Source: Desulfurococcales archaeon
GTDB taxonomy: Archaea > Thermoproteota > Thermoprotei_A > Sulfolobales > Desulfurococcaceae
Direction of reading: 5' to 3'
DNA length: 15,452 nucleotides
NCBI GenBank assembly: GCA_027064845.1
Contig: JAMOPC010000131.1
Location: 1-15,452 of the forward strand
Part shown: positions 1-6,779 of the stretch, one piece after another
Position numbering within the stretch: position 1 is the first letter of the stretch
How the letters are laid out: every line of letters starts with the position of its first letter
Translations under genes and position numbers: made by a program
Notes under the pieces: generated by a model
The model's database searches: none
Told to the model about the DNA's origin: nothing
Seen by the model: the letters and a program-made list of their open reading frames with translations, nothing else

Positions 1-18
1 CTTAACAATTTCATGATA

Positions 19-738
19 CTACCCAAAATGTAAATTTTCCCTCACATAAACCTTTTCAATACCTAATTCCTTTATTTTCTCCCGCAGCATAATCAGTAAT
101 TCTTTATCAGGGTCACAATAGGTTTTACACCATTTTATGTTGCGAGGCGTGGTTATGGGAGGACCTAGTAAAGGATTTATTATTATGTAGAAGTTTGTTT
201 TTTCAAGGATCTTTGCGATATTGTCAATAGTTAAGATTAGGGAGTCGTAATCTATGTTTTTTGGAATTGGTATTCTAAGTTCTAATGGAATAAAGTGTTC
301 AGCTATTAATCTTAATGATTTCAGAAACTGTTTCCATAGAATATCAGTGATTTCCTCTGGAAGACCATAAAGGAGTTGCGGAGGATATTTTAAATCTGTT
401 GCTACGTGATCAATTATTTCTTCTTCTATCATTTTTTTGAGAGGCTTATATAACGTCATGTTTGTGTTAATGCTTACCTTGTAATTATATTGTTGTTTTA
501 AGTACTTGAATAATGTTATTAAATTTTTCCATTGTAGGAGAGGCTCTCCTCCAGTTACATGTATGTAGTCAATTAAGGATTTTGCGGAATCAATTTCTTC
601 AATAAGCACATTTATATCGAGTAAATGACAAATATCTTTCTTTGTTTCAGCTAATCGCCAATTGTGACAGAATGGGCATTTTAAATTACAACCACATAAC
701 CATATAGTGAACGTTACTGCATTATATACGTCAACCAT
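19..738 (-). CDS. nrdG: Anaerobic ribonucleoside-triphosphate reductase activating protein (radical SAM activase)
   Basis: Radical SAM enzyme that uses a [4Fe-4S] cluster and S-adenosylmethionine to install the glycyl radical on NrdD, the reductase encoded just upstream on the same strand. Counting from the ATG at 738, the cluster motif CX3CX2C is C17-C21-C24 (CNLKCPFC) and the SAM-binding TGGEP motif is at 62-66. The protein is 239 aa from this ATG. That start is doubtful: no SD lies within 12 nt, and the frame stays open upstream to a stop at 823-825. The upstream codons read ...VGSGWKPIS directly before MVDV, which as I recall resembles the N-terminus of archaeal homologues. No ATG, GTG or TTG occurs in that extension. 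ACG at 814-816, 6 nt after GGGTGA, is the best candidate and would give 265 aa. Family assignment is secure; the start is not. Confidence 0.9.
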   Translation of the reverse strand: MVDVYNAVTFTIWLCGCNLKCPFCHNWRLAETKKDICHLLDINVLIEEIDSAKSLIDYIHVTGGEPLLQWKNLITLFKYLKQQYNYKVSINTNMTLYKPLKKMIEEEIIDHVATDLKYPPQLLYGLPEEITDILWKQFLKSLRLIAEHFIPLELRIPIPKNIDYDSLILTIDNIAKILEKTNFYIIINPLLGPPITTPRNIKWCKTYCDPDKELLIMLREKIKELGIEKVYVRENLHFG

Positions 739-900
739 GCTTATAGGCTTCCATCCACTACCTACTAGTTTTATATGTGATAATCTATTTTCTACTGTGT
801 CTAAGTACCTTAACGTATTATTTCACCCAAAGTATTCTTGATCAATGAGAATTAATATATGAGAAGCTATGAGATAGACAGAGTGTAGTATTTAAAATGT
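739..900 (-). promoter_or_regulatory. nrdG upstream region: TATA-like box, leader, Shine-Dalgarno
   Basis: On the minus strand a TATA-like element (ATTTTAAATAC, 889-897 plus flanks) lies downstream of the nrdD stop. It predicts a transcript start near 863. The leader then has GGGTGA at 823-828, an archaeal SD complementary to the 16S 3' end. The SD precedes the open extension of nrdG rather than the first ATG at 738, which argues that translation begins upstream of that ATG. The TATA call is by eye only. Confidence 0.45.
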
Positions 901-915
901 TTGAGATGAAGGTTT

Positions 916-2811
916 TCATTTATAATGTTTCCTCGTCCAGAACTCTTTTCTTCTGAACGGGTTCCAGTTCCTTAATGGTCTATAGTATCCTATGATTCTG
1001 CTCCATATGTCTACGTTTTCGCTACCACATGCAGGGCACTTCTTATAGAGTCCTGTGAATGTTCTTCCACACTTATTACAATGAGTTATAGCTGGTGTGT
1101 AGCTCCAATAGACTAGGTCTGTTTGAATTAATCTCTTTGTTAGTTTAGCTAAAGCTTCTGGATCAGGTTCTTCTCCTAGGAAAATATGCATCATAACACC
1201 TCCAGTGAATGTTTTCTGTACTTTGGATTCAATTTCGATTCTCTCGGGTAGATCTATGGATCCATAATATGGTGCTATGCTTGTTGAATAAATGGGGTTG
1301 CCTGGTTCGCTGAGGTATTCAATTAGTTCTGGGTATTTCTTTATGTCTTTTAACGCGAGTTTCGCAGCAGCGGATTCTCCTGGGACTTCTTCAACGTTCC
1401 ATGGTGTGCCTGTTTCTTTCATCCATTCACGTGCGTGTTCTACAGCGTATTCTACCATTTTCTTCATTATATTAGCTGCTCTTAACCAATCTTTTCTTGA
1501 GCCTTCGAACCATAGTCTTGGTTCTTGGAGATAAATAGCGGCTGCTTCTGGGAGCCCTAGTATACCAATAGTGTTAAAGTGTGATGCCGGAAATTCTTTC
1601 AAGTATTCCTTGATCATAGCATATATGCCGGGATATTTATTCATTAAAGATAAGTATCTTCTCCTAAACCATTCTTCGCTCATTCTGACCAGGTATAGTA
1701 CTTCGTCGAATATTTCCCAAAATCGATCATCGTCTCCTTTTGCTTCAAGAGCTATTCTTGGTAGGTTTACTGTTGTTACATTGACGCTTCCAGTAATATC
1801 TGGCATTGCCCATAGTCCTCCAAATCTTTGCTGTTCTATCTTTTTCAGGCTTTCTTCCCTTTGTTCTTCTATGTCTTTCTTAAGACTGAAGTTTAGACCC
1901 AGACCTTTTGGTCTATTGTTGTATGCGTAGAGGAGCTCGTTTTTATCAATGTTTATCCTACAGCACATTGCGAAGCTTGCATCTGGGTCAACTATTCTTG
2001 TGTTGAGCCAGTAAAAGCTACCACGGTGTGCTGCTGTTTTGAATATTGCTTCAAAGACTTCCGGCTCTTCCCAGATCATTTTTGCTGTTACCATTAGCGT
2101 TGGGATAGGGAAGGTGAAGGGTTGCCCATACATGTCTCCATGATAGAGTATATCTGTTAATGCAAGGATGAAGATTTTTGCTTCTTCATAATATTCTCCT
2201 AATGGCTCGATCTTTTTACCGTCATATACAGCATAGTCTCCTTCAAGCATTTTTCTAGGTGCATCTAATGTTGTTGTGAAGTTTGTAAAAGGTGTTTGCA
2301 TCCCTACACGGGTTGGATAATTCAAGTTGAATATGAGTCTTTGTATTTGTTGTTTAACTTGATCATAGCTGAGCTTATCTTTTCTTATAAATGGTCCTGC
2401 ATACCATTCAACAGAACTAAATGCTTGAGCTCCTGTGAAATAGTGTTGGAGAGTTATAAGATAATTAGCCACATGATCTACGTATGTATCGAAATGACGT
2501 GCTGGCCTCGAGATTATCGTTGGTGTCTTTAACCCTTTTTCTAGAACTCTTGCTATACTGTGTCCCGTACAATAAGGTATGTATAAGCTATAAGGTAGCT
2601 TATGTACGTAAATATACCCATCAAGGTGAGCTTTCAATACAGGCTTAGGCATTAATTCTAATAATGTCGAGTTCATATAATTCTCCAGTAAATAACTGAA
2701 GAAACCCGTTGGACCCATATAACGATTGGCGTTTTCATTAACATCTAAATCATTCCATTTAGCATATTCTTCTAATGGGTCTTTTCTATGTGTTTCTATT
2801 ACTTCTACCAT
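916..2811 (-). CDS. nrdD: Anaerobic (class III) ribonucleoside-triphosphate reductase, glycyl radical enzyme
   Basis: Oxygen-sensitive reductase that makes deoxyribonucleoside triphosphates and is activated by the NrdG-type protein encoded downstream. Numbering from the ATG at 2811 (631 aa): conserved start around NENANRYMGPTGF, a candidate active-site Cys at 81 (PYCTGHS), the Cys pair 283/284 (AMCCRIN), a C-terminal zinc site C578-C581-C592-C595, and the glycyl-radical loop RIIGYYRP with Gly608. The frame also allows GTG at 2823, but that GTG sits inside the SD GGTGAG (2819-2824), which is 7 nt before the ATG, so the ATG is preferred. No N-terminal ATP-cone precedes the catalytic barrel; the larger E. 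coli-type enzymes carry one. The pair fits an obligate anaerobe. Identification is confident. Confidence 0.96.
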   Translation of the reverse strand: MVEVIETHRKDPLEEYAKWNDLDVNENANRYMGPTGFFSYLLENYMNSTLLELMPKPVLKAHLDGYIYVHKLPYSLYIPYCTGHSIARVLEKGLKTPTIISRPARHFDTYVDHVANYLITLQHYFTGAQAFSSVEWYAGPFIRKDKLSYDQVKQQIQRLIFNLNYPTRVGMQTPFTNFTTTLDAPRKMLEGDYAVYDGKKIEPLGEYYEEAKIFILALTDILYHGDMYGQPFTFPIPTLMVTAKMIWEEPEVFEAIFKTAAHRGSFYWLNTRIVDPDASFAMCCRINIDKNELLYAYNNRPKGLGLNFSLKKDIEEQREESLKKIEQQRFGGLWAMPDITGSVNVTTVNLPRIALEAKGDDDRFWEIFDEVLYLVRMSEEWFRRRYLSLMNKYPGIYAMIKEYLKEFPASHFNTIGILGLPEAAAIYLQEPRLWFEGSRKDWLRAANIMKKMVEYAVEHAREWMKETGTPWNVEEVPGESAAAKLALKDIKKYPELIEYLSEPGNPIYSTSIAPYYGSIDLPERIEIESKVQKTFTGGVMMHIFLGEEPDPEALAKLTKRLIQTDLVYWSYTPAITHCNKCGRTFTGLYKKCPACGSENVDIWSRIIGYYRPLRNWNPFRRKEFWTRKHYK

Positions 2812-2818
2812 AAATGCT

Positions 2819-2855
2819 CTCACCTATCCAAATATAAAAGATATAGTATTTAAGA
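2819..2855 (-). promoter_or_regulatory. nrdD promoter (TATA-like) and Shine-Dalgarno
   Basis: On the minus strand, CTTAAATACT at about 2846-2854 resembles a crenarchaeal TATA box and predicts a transcript start near 2826. The SD GGTGAG occupies 2819-2824, 7 nt from the ATG at 2811. The resulting 5' UTR would be very short. No search for transcription-factor-B recognition elements was possible. Confidence 0.45.
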
Positions 2856-2975
2856 TGGAGACGGGCGGAGTGGTATTGTTTTAGTAAATTGGTAATACTA
2901 TTTATCCTAATCGGTTATTTAGATCATAAATTAGAACATGTATCATTATTTGATGCGCTAATTGTTTCTAATAGT

Positions 2976-2984
2976 AGAAAAACA
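2976..2984 (-). terminator. T-rich terminator after nep1
   Basis: On the minus strand TGTTTTTCT follows the nep1 stop codon by about 6 nt. Runs of five T are typical of archaeal intrinsic termination. There is no clear hairpin, and archaea do not require one. Confidence 0.35.
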
Positions 2985-2990
2985 TGGATA

Positions 2991-3686
2991 CTATAAAATA
3001 CTGTACAGTATTTCTGCTGAAGTAATTATTCTTGATACGACAATCCATGAAGGTAGTGAGGAATGATATATTGAAAACTCCTTTGTAGCTATTTCCAATA
3101 TATGTTTGCTAAAATCTCCGTGAGGAAACCCTCCTATTCCAATAGCTAGATCATTTTCTAGTGCGTATTTTACGATATCAATTGGTTTTTTACGCTCTCC
3201 GTTCTCTCTTAGTAATATTAAGCCTTTTTTCTTAATTTTATTGAGGAGTTCTTCTAACGTAATTGTTTTAACATATATTAGCGGGTCTTCTGCATCTGGT
3301 GGTACCTTTCCTTTGGTTAGTAATTGTTCCATTAGTCCAACAAATCTATTATAGTTTCGTGGAATACGTGTCTCTGGTTTAATAAAGATGATATGTCCAT
3401 CATATGTATGAACATATATTCTTAACTTACCTTCTTTGTTTAATGGGCTTTCAAGTGCATTAAGCAATGATACGTGGACTATGTCTGGTCTGCCGCGTTT
3501 TTCTCTATTAGGTAGGGTTTTCATTGCATGATAGTGAAGTGATACATCTAGTAATGTTTCTGCTGGTTTTTTCTTTCTTCTTCTAGCATTTTTTAATACT
3601 GCTGGATGTCTTATAATTTCTCTAGGGACAAGTTCCAGTGCTGACTCTAATAGTATTAGGTGTAACATTTTAATCATCCATACCAT
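2991..3686 (-). CDS. nep1: 16S rRNA pseudouridine N1-methyltransferase Nep1/Emg1
   Basis: SPOUT-class SAM-dependent methyltransferase that N1-methylates a pseudouridine of 16S rRNA (position 914 in the Methanocaldococcus enzyme) and takes part in small-subunit assembly. Signature blocks seen in the 231 aa: RGRPDIVHVSLLNALESPLN at 64-83, IYVHTYDGHIIFI at 90-102, RIPRNYNRF at 107-115 and the SAM-site loop IGGFPHGDF at 184-192, with a C-terminal SIYHSSLPSW segment. Three in-frame ATGs (3686, 3677, 3668) are possible. The family core begins near MLHLILLESALELVP, so the ATG at 3668 (225 aa) is a real alternative. The gene is divergent from the Rpp21 gene, placing two RNA-maturation genes head to head. 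Confidence 0.95.
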   Translation of the reverse strand: MVWMIKMLHLILLESALELVPREIIRHPAVLKNARRRKKKPAETLLDVSLHYHAMKTLPNREKRGRPDIVHVSLLNALESPLNKEGKLRIYVHTYDGHIIFIKPETRIPRNYNRFVGLMEQLLTKGKVPPDAEDPLIYVKTITLEELLNKIKKKGLILLRENGERKKPIDIVKYALENDLAIGIGGFPHGDFSKHILEIATKEFSIYHSSLPSWIVVSRIITSAEILYSIL

Positions 3687-3784
3687 AATCTCTATGCATA
3701 AATGTCTAGATATTGTAAACGCATTAATATAGTTATGATGGCGTATCTCTGTATTATTAAGTATGGTTTAATGGTGCTGAATAT
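3687..3784. promoter_or_regulatory. Divergent promoter region between nep1 and the Rpp21 operon
   Basis: This 98-bp divergent spacer has a near-palindromic A+T core (ATTAATAT, 3723-3730). It could act as a TATA box in either direction, giving starts near 3700 (minus) and near 3755 (plus). GGTG at 3774-3777 is the SD for the rightward gene. A second A+T stretch (TATTATTAAG, about 3752-3761) is also possible. The assignments are tentative. Confidence 0.35.
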
Positions 3785-4141
3785 TTGAGAAAAAGAAAAA
3801 GAGATGTATTAAAAGATCTTGCTCTTCAAAGAATGAGGTATTTATATAAATTATCCTTAGACGCTGTTAGAAAAGGTGATTATGATATAGCTAGAAGATA
3901 TGTAGAGTTAATTATCAAGTATTCCCACAAAGCTAGGGTCAAGCCCCCAAAGTATATAAGGAGAGGATACTGTAGAAAATGTAAGATACCCTTAATTCCA
4001 GGGTTAACGTCTAGAGTAAGGATTCAGAGCGAAGGTCGAGGATCAAGGGTTGTGGTGACATGTCTACTATGCGGTTGGAGAAGAAGGTACATGATAAAGA
4101 CGTCAAGAAAGAAATCAAGATCAGGAGAGCAGGGAAAATAG
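3785..4141 (+). CDS. rnp4: RNase P protein component 4 (Rpp21/Rpr2)
   Basis: Protein subunit of archaeal RNase P, which removes 5' leaders from pre-tRNAs; the family partners with Rpp29. At 118 aa the length is usual. A basic N-terminal helical part precedes a zinc ribbon with C63-X2-C66 (GYCRKC) and C93-X2-C96 (TCLLCGW). The start is TTG at 3785, supported by GGTG at 3774-3777, 7 nt upstream. The N-terminus MRKRKRDVLKDLA fits the family. The 3' end overlaps the next gene by 73 nt in another frame. It leads an operon of RNA-processing and ribosomal genes. Symbol by archaeal usage; homologue identification is confident. Confidence 0.92.
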   Translation: MRKRKRDVLKDLALQRMRYLYKLSLDAVRKGDYDIARRYVELIIKYSHKARVKPPKYIRRGYCRKCKIPLIPGLTSRVRIQSEGRGSRVVVTCLLCGWRRRYMIKTSRKKSRSGEQGK

Positions 4142-4419
4142 ATGTTCAACTAGGCAAGAAAGGCATAACACAAGGTTTCATAAACGAGGTTAAAAATAGA
4201 CTTGAAAACAATGGAGTTGTAAAAATAAGAATACTCCGTTCCTTTCTTAAGAGTAGTGGAAGCAGTAGAAGAGAAATAGCAAGACGTGTAGCAGAGCTTG
4301 TAGGAGCAAAGCTTTTAGAAGTTAGAGGTCATACATTCATACTCGTTAAAAAATATATAAATAAAGGTAAATATAGGAGTTTAAACAATTTGGGAGAAGA
4401 AAATAAGAGTAGGGAGTAG
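4069..4419 (+). CDS. CRM-domain (YhbY/CRS1) RNA-binding protein
   Basis: Small RNA-binding protein with one CRM domain, a family linked to large-subunit assembly in bacteria and to group II intron splicing in plastids; the archaeal role is not established. The domain starts at VQLGKKGITQGFINEVKNRL and continues through VVKIRILRSFLKSS to VGAKLLEVRGHTFILVKK, with the GxxG-like KKG loop visible. ATG at 4060 is also in frame but only 1 nt after the SD GGTGA (4054-4058). ATG at 4069, 10 nt after it, is preferred (116 aa). The start lies inside the Rpp21 gene, so the two are probably translationally coupled. S19e follows 2 nt after the stop. Confidence 0.88.
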   Translation: MRLEKKVHDKDVKKEIKIRRAGKIDVQLGKKGITQGFINEVKNRLENNGVVKIRILRSFLKSSGSSRREIARRVAELVGAKLLEVRGHTFILVKKYINKGKYRSLNNLGEENKSRE

Positions 4420-4421
4420 AC

Positions 4422-4919
4422 ATGGTTACAGCATTAGAAGTACCTGCTGATAAGCTAATAGAGAAATTAGTAAATTACCTAAAAGAAAACGTGCCAGAGG
4501 TTAAGCCACCTGAATGGGCATATTTTGTAAAAACTGGAGCTCATAAAGAAAAACCACCACAGAACATGGATTGGTGGTATTATAGAGCTGCCAGTATTCT
4601 AAGAAAACTGTATAAATCAAGTGAACCTATAGGAATAGAAACATTTAGAACAATATACGGTGGAAGGAAGAATTATGGATCGGCTCCTGAACATTTTGTA
4701 AAAGGAAGTGGTAGTATTGTTAGAAAAATTCTTCAACAACTAGAGGAGGCAAGACTAGTTAGAAAAGTAAGGGGTAAAGGAAGAACGTTAACTCCTCAAG
4801 GAAGGGCATTATTAGATCGATTAGCATTTGAAGTAATGATCGAGATCGTTAAAGAGAAACCAGAACTAGCTAAATATCTTCCACCTACTGTAAGAGCAAA
4901 AGTATTCAGAAGTAAATAG
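4422..4919 (+). CDS. rps19e: 30S ribosomal protein S19e
   Basis: Small-subunit ribosomal protein found in archaea and eukaryotes, absent from bacteria; the eukaryotic homologue is needed for 18S rRNA 3' maturation. The 165-aa product shows the family blocks WAYFVKTG (32-39), MDWWYYRAASILRKLY (49-64), GSGSIVRKILQQLE (95-108) and GRTLTPQGRALLD (120-132), in a winged-helix-like fold. ATG at 4422 follows an AGGGAG SD (4411-4416) and is separated from the upstream CRM gene by 2 nt. It is about 15-20 residues longer than many S19e proteins, mostly at the N- and C-terminal ends. Confidence 0.97.
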   Translation: MVTALEVPADKLIEKLVNYLKENVPEVKPPEWAYFVKTGAHKEKPPQNMDWWYYRAASILRKLYKSSEPIGIETFRTIYGGRKNYGSAPEHFVKGSGSIVRKILQQLEEARLVRKVRGKGRTLTPQGRALLDRLAFEVMIEIVKEKPELAKYLPPTVRAKVFRSK

Positions 4920-4947
4920 CAATATATATTATATTAGGTGGATGTAT

Positions 4948-5274
4948 ATGAGCGAAGATTACGATGCGGAATTAGAAGAGCTGAAACGTAGAAAAATGCT
5001 GGAGTTACAGAGGAAGCTTGAAGAAGAAAAACAACGTAGGGCCCAGATAGAAGCTGTGCTTAGGAGAATAATGACGCCTGAAGCTAGAAGTAGGTTAGCT
5101 AATCTAAGACTTGTCAAGCCTGAATTAGCTAATATTGTGGAACAACAATTAATTGCATTAGCTCAGTCCGGGAGAGTTCCTTTACCTATTACTGATGATT
5201 TTTTAAAGAAGTTATTAGCTCAACTATATGAGCAGACTCATCGTGAGACACGTATAAGAATATTAAGGAAATAA
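4948..5274 (+). CDS. PDCD5/TFAR19-family DNA-binding protein
   Basis: Small helical protein of the family containing human PDCD5; archaeal members bind DNA or RNA, and their cellular role is unclear. It is highly charged: a long N-terminal helix (EELKRRKMLELQRKLEEEKQRR) is followed by the family core RIMTPEARSRLANLRLVKPELANIVEQQL and the C-terminal ITDDFLKKLLAQL segment. ATG at 4942 abuts the SD GGTGG (4937-4941), whereas ATG at 4948 lies 6 nt after it and gives MSEDYDAELEELK, so 4948 is preferred (108 aa). It sits between S19e and L39e, as is common in archaea. Confidence 0.92.
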   Translation: MSEDYDAELEELKRRKMLELQRKLEEEKQRRAQIEAVLRRIMTPEARSRLANLRLVKPELANIVEQQLIALAQSGRVPLPITDDFLKKLLAQLYEQTHRETRIRILRK

Positions 5275-5285
5275 GGGTGTTTTAC

Positions 5286-5441
5286 ATGGCTAGGAATAAG
5301 CCTTTAGCCCGGAAGTTGAGGTTAGCCGCAGCATATAATGAGAATAAGCCCGTGCCGATCTGGGTAACAGTTAAAACTCGTATGAGAGTTAGACGTGGAT
5401 TTAGATTAAGACATTGGAGACGTACAAAGCTTAAGGTCTAA
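5286..5441 (+). CDS. rpl39e: 50S ribosomal protein L39e
   Basis: A 51-aa, very basic protein of the large subunit that lines the polypeptide exit tunnel in archaea and eukaryotes. The start MARNKPLARKLRLAAAYNEN and the end RRGFRLRHWRRTKLKV match the family in sequence and length (about 50 aa). ATG at 5286 is preceded by GGTG at 5276-5279, 6 nt upstream, just after the PDCD5-family stop. TAA is at 5439-5441, and the L31e SD follows within 3 nt, so the genes are tightly packed. It is easily missed because of its size; identification is secure. Confidence 0.97.
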   Translation: MARNKPLARKLRLAAAYNENKPVPIWVTVKTRMRVRRGFRLRHWRRTKLKV

Positions 5442-5455
5442 TGAGGTGAAGCTTC

Positions 5456-5755
5456 ATGAGTGAAGAAAAAGGTGTTGTGAAGAGAATACATATTATACCT
5501 CTTAAACGGGTTTATTGGGGTAGGAGAACAAACAGAGCTGATAGAGCTATAAGATTTATTAGAAAATATGTTAAGCGACACTACAAAGAAGCTGAACGAA
5601 TTATAATTGATCCAAAAGTTAATGAATATGTATGGAGCAGGAGCAGGGAAAAACCACCAAGAAGAATCGCTGTTGAAATAAGATATGATAAAGAAGAGAA
5701 AACCGCAAAAGTACTACTTATTAGACAAAGTAAAGTGAAAACATTAATTAGATAA
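5456..5755 (+). CDS. rpl31e: 50S ribosomal protein L31e
   Basis: Large-subunit protein near the exit tunnel, specific to archaea and eukaryotes. The 99-aa product has the family blocks IPLKRVYWGRRTNRADRAIR and FIRKYVKRHYKEAERIIIDPKVNEYVWSR (here in two parts), then PPRRIAVEIRYDKEEK. A strong SD GAGGTGA (about 5443-5449) lies 6 nt before ATG 5456. It is the last gene of the first rightward operon, followed by an 82-bp spacer with a T-rich stretch (TTTGTTTTCT, about 5776-5785) that may end transcription. Confidence 0.97.
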   Translation: MSEEKGVVKRIHIIPLKRVYWGRRTNRADRAIRFIRKYVKRHYKEAERIIIDPKVNEYVWSRSREKPPRRIAVEIRYDKEEKTAKVLLIRQSKVKTLIR

Positions 5756-5803
5756 AATCTATTGAGAACATAGGCTTTGTTTTCTAACATCATAATCCTA
5801 GCA

Positions 5804-5815
5804 ATCTTAAATAAC
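5804..5815 (+). promoter_or_regulatory. TATA-like element before aIF6 (possibly leaderless transcript)
   Basis: CTTAAATAAC at 5806-5815 resembles a crenarchaeal TATA box. Transcription about 25 nt downstream would begin at or next to ATG 5838, giving a leaderless mRNA. This agrees with the lack of a convincing SD before that ATG, unlike nearly all neighbours. Confidence 0.4.
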
Positions 5816-5837
5816 AAGTAATGGAAAGTGTTTTGAA

Positions 5838-6512
5838 ATGGAAATTGTTAGATTAAATGTACTAGGCAATCCCAACATAGGTGTTTACGTCTTTGTAAAT
5901 GATTCTATAGCCTTAATACCCCCAGGTCTTTCTAAGGATGAAAAAGACATATTGATCGAAATACTTAATGTAGAATTAATTGAGTCGAAAATAGCAGATA
6001 CAATTATCAATGGAGTATTAATAGCTGGTAATAATAATGGTATTGTTTTACCTAGGATCGTGCTTGATAATGAATTAAATTATCTTAAAAAAGAACTATC
6101 TAAATTTGGTATAAACCTATATGTTTCTAGTTCTAGAAATACTGCTTTGGGTAATTTATTCCTATGTAATAATAAGGCTTGTATTGTAGGATCGGAAATG
6201 GAAAAAGAAGAAATAAGCAAAATATCCAATACATTAGGTGTTGAAATTATTGTTAAAGACTTGCTTGAGTTAACTATTCCAGGTAGCTTGGCTGTGGTAA
6301 CCGATAAGGGTGGAGTTATTCACCCTGATCTTTCGGATGAGGATATATCATATTTAAATAAAGTATTTAACGTAAAATTTGAAAGGGCAACAGTAAATTC
6401 GGGGGTACCTTTTATAAAGAGTGGTTTAATAGCTAATAATCATGGTGCTTTAGTAGGAGGATTCACCACAGGCCCCGAGATCTTGAGAATTAAGAAGGGA
6501 TTGGAGGGATAA
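5838..6512 (+). CDS. eif6: Translation initiation factor 6 (aIF6), ribosome anti-association factor
   Basis: Binds the 50S subunit near L14/L24e and prevents premature joining with 30S. The 224-aa length matches the family's five-fold alpha-beta pentein propeller. Visible repeats of the propeller include AGNNNGIVLP (63-72), NTALGNLFLCNNKACIVG (101-118), IPGSLAVVTDKGGVIHPDLS and the C-terminal NSGVPFIKSGLIANNHGALVG. ATG 5838 has no clear SD and follows a TATA-like box by about 25 nt, so it may be translated leaderless. It heads the second rightward cluster; LX follows after 3 nt. Confidence 0.96.
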   Translation: MEIVRLNVLGNPNIGVYVFVNDSIALIPPGLSKDEKDILIEILNVELIESKIADTIINGVLIAGNNNGIVLPRIVLDNELNYLKKELSKFGINLYVSSSRNTALGNLFLCNNKACIVGSEMEKEEISKISNTLGVEIIVKDLLELTIPGSLAVVTDKGGVIHPDLSDEDISYLNKVFNVKFERATVNSGVPFIKSGLIANNHGALVGGFTTGPEILRIKKGLEG

Positions 6513-6515
6513 GGT

Positions 6516-6779
6516 ATGAGTGAAATAAAAATATATCGTGTAGAAGGAGTAATGTTAATAAGTCATGATAAGTACCCTACTTGGCAGAAGTTCACAAAAG
6601 AAGTACGAGCTTTAAACGAGGAACAAGCTAAAGAATATGTGTATTCAGTTCTAGGTAGCAATCATAAGCTTAGGAGAAAGCATATCAAGATTCTAAGTAT
6701 CAAGGAAATTGATATTTCAGAAGTAAGGGATAGAAGAATAGCAGGACTAGCTACCCTAAAGAGGTTTGTTAAGAAATGA
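6516..6779 (+). CDS. rpl18a: 50S ribosomal protein LX (L18Ae/L20A)
   Basis: Archaeal large-subunit protein related to eukaryotic L18a (eL20). The 87-aa product has the family pattern: KIYRVEGVMLISHDKYPTWQ, then FTKEVRALNEEQAKEYVYSVLGSNHKLRRKHIKI (in two blocks) and a basic C-terminal RIAGLATLKRFVKK. SD GGAGGG lies in the aIF6 3' end. The TGA overlaps the ATG of the prefoldin gene (ATGA, 6776-6779), indicating translational coupling. The aIF6-LX-prefoldin order is common in archaea. Confidence 0.95.
   Translation: MSEIKIYRVEGVMLISHDKYPTWQKFTKEVRALNEEQAKEYVYSVLGSNHKLRRKHIKILSIKEIDISEVRDRRIAGLATLKRFVKK

Noticed and set aside
1292..2532. Several plus-strand open frames opposite nrdD
   Set aside because: They are low-complexity shadows lacking SDs; the minus strand carries a complete NrdD with active-site and zinc motifs.
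2809..2823. GTG at 2823 as the nrdD start
   Set aside because: The GTG is part of the SD GGTGAG itself; the ATG at 2811 is 7 nt downstream, as expected.
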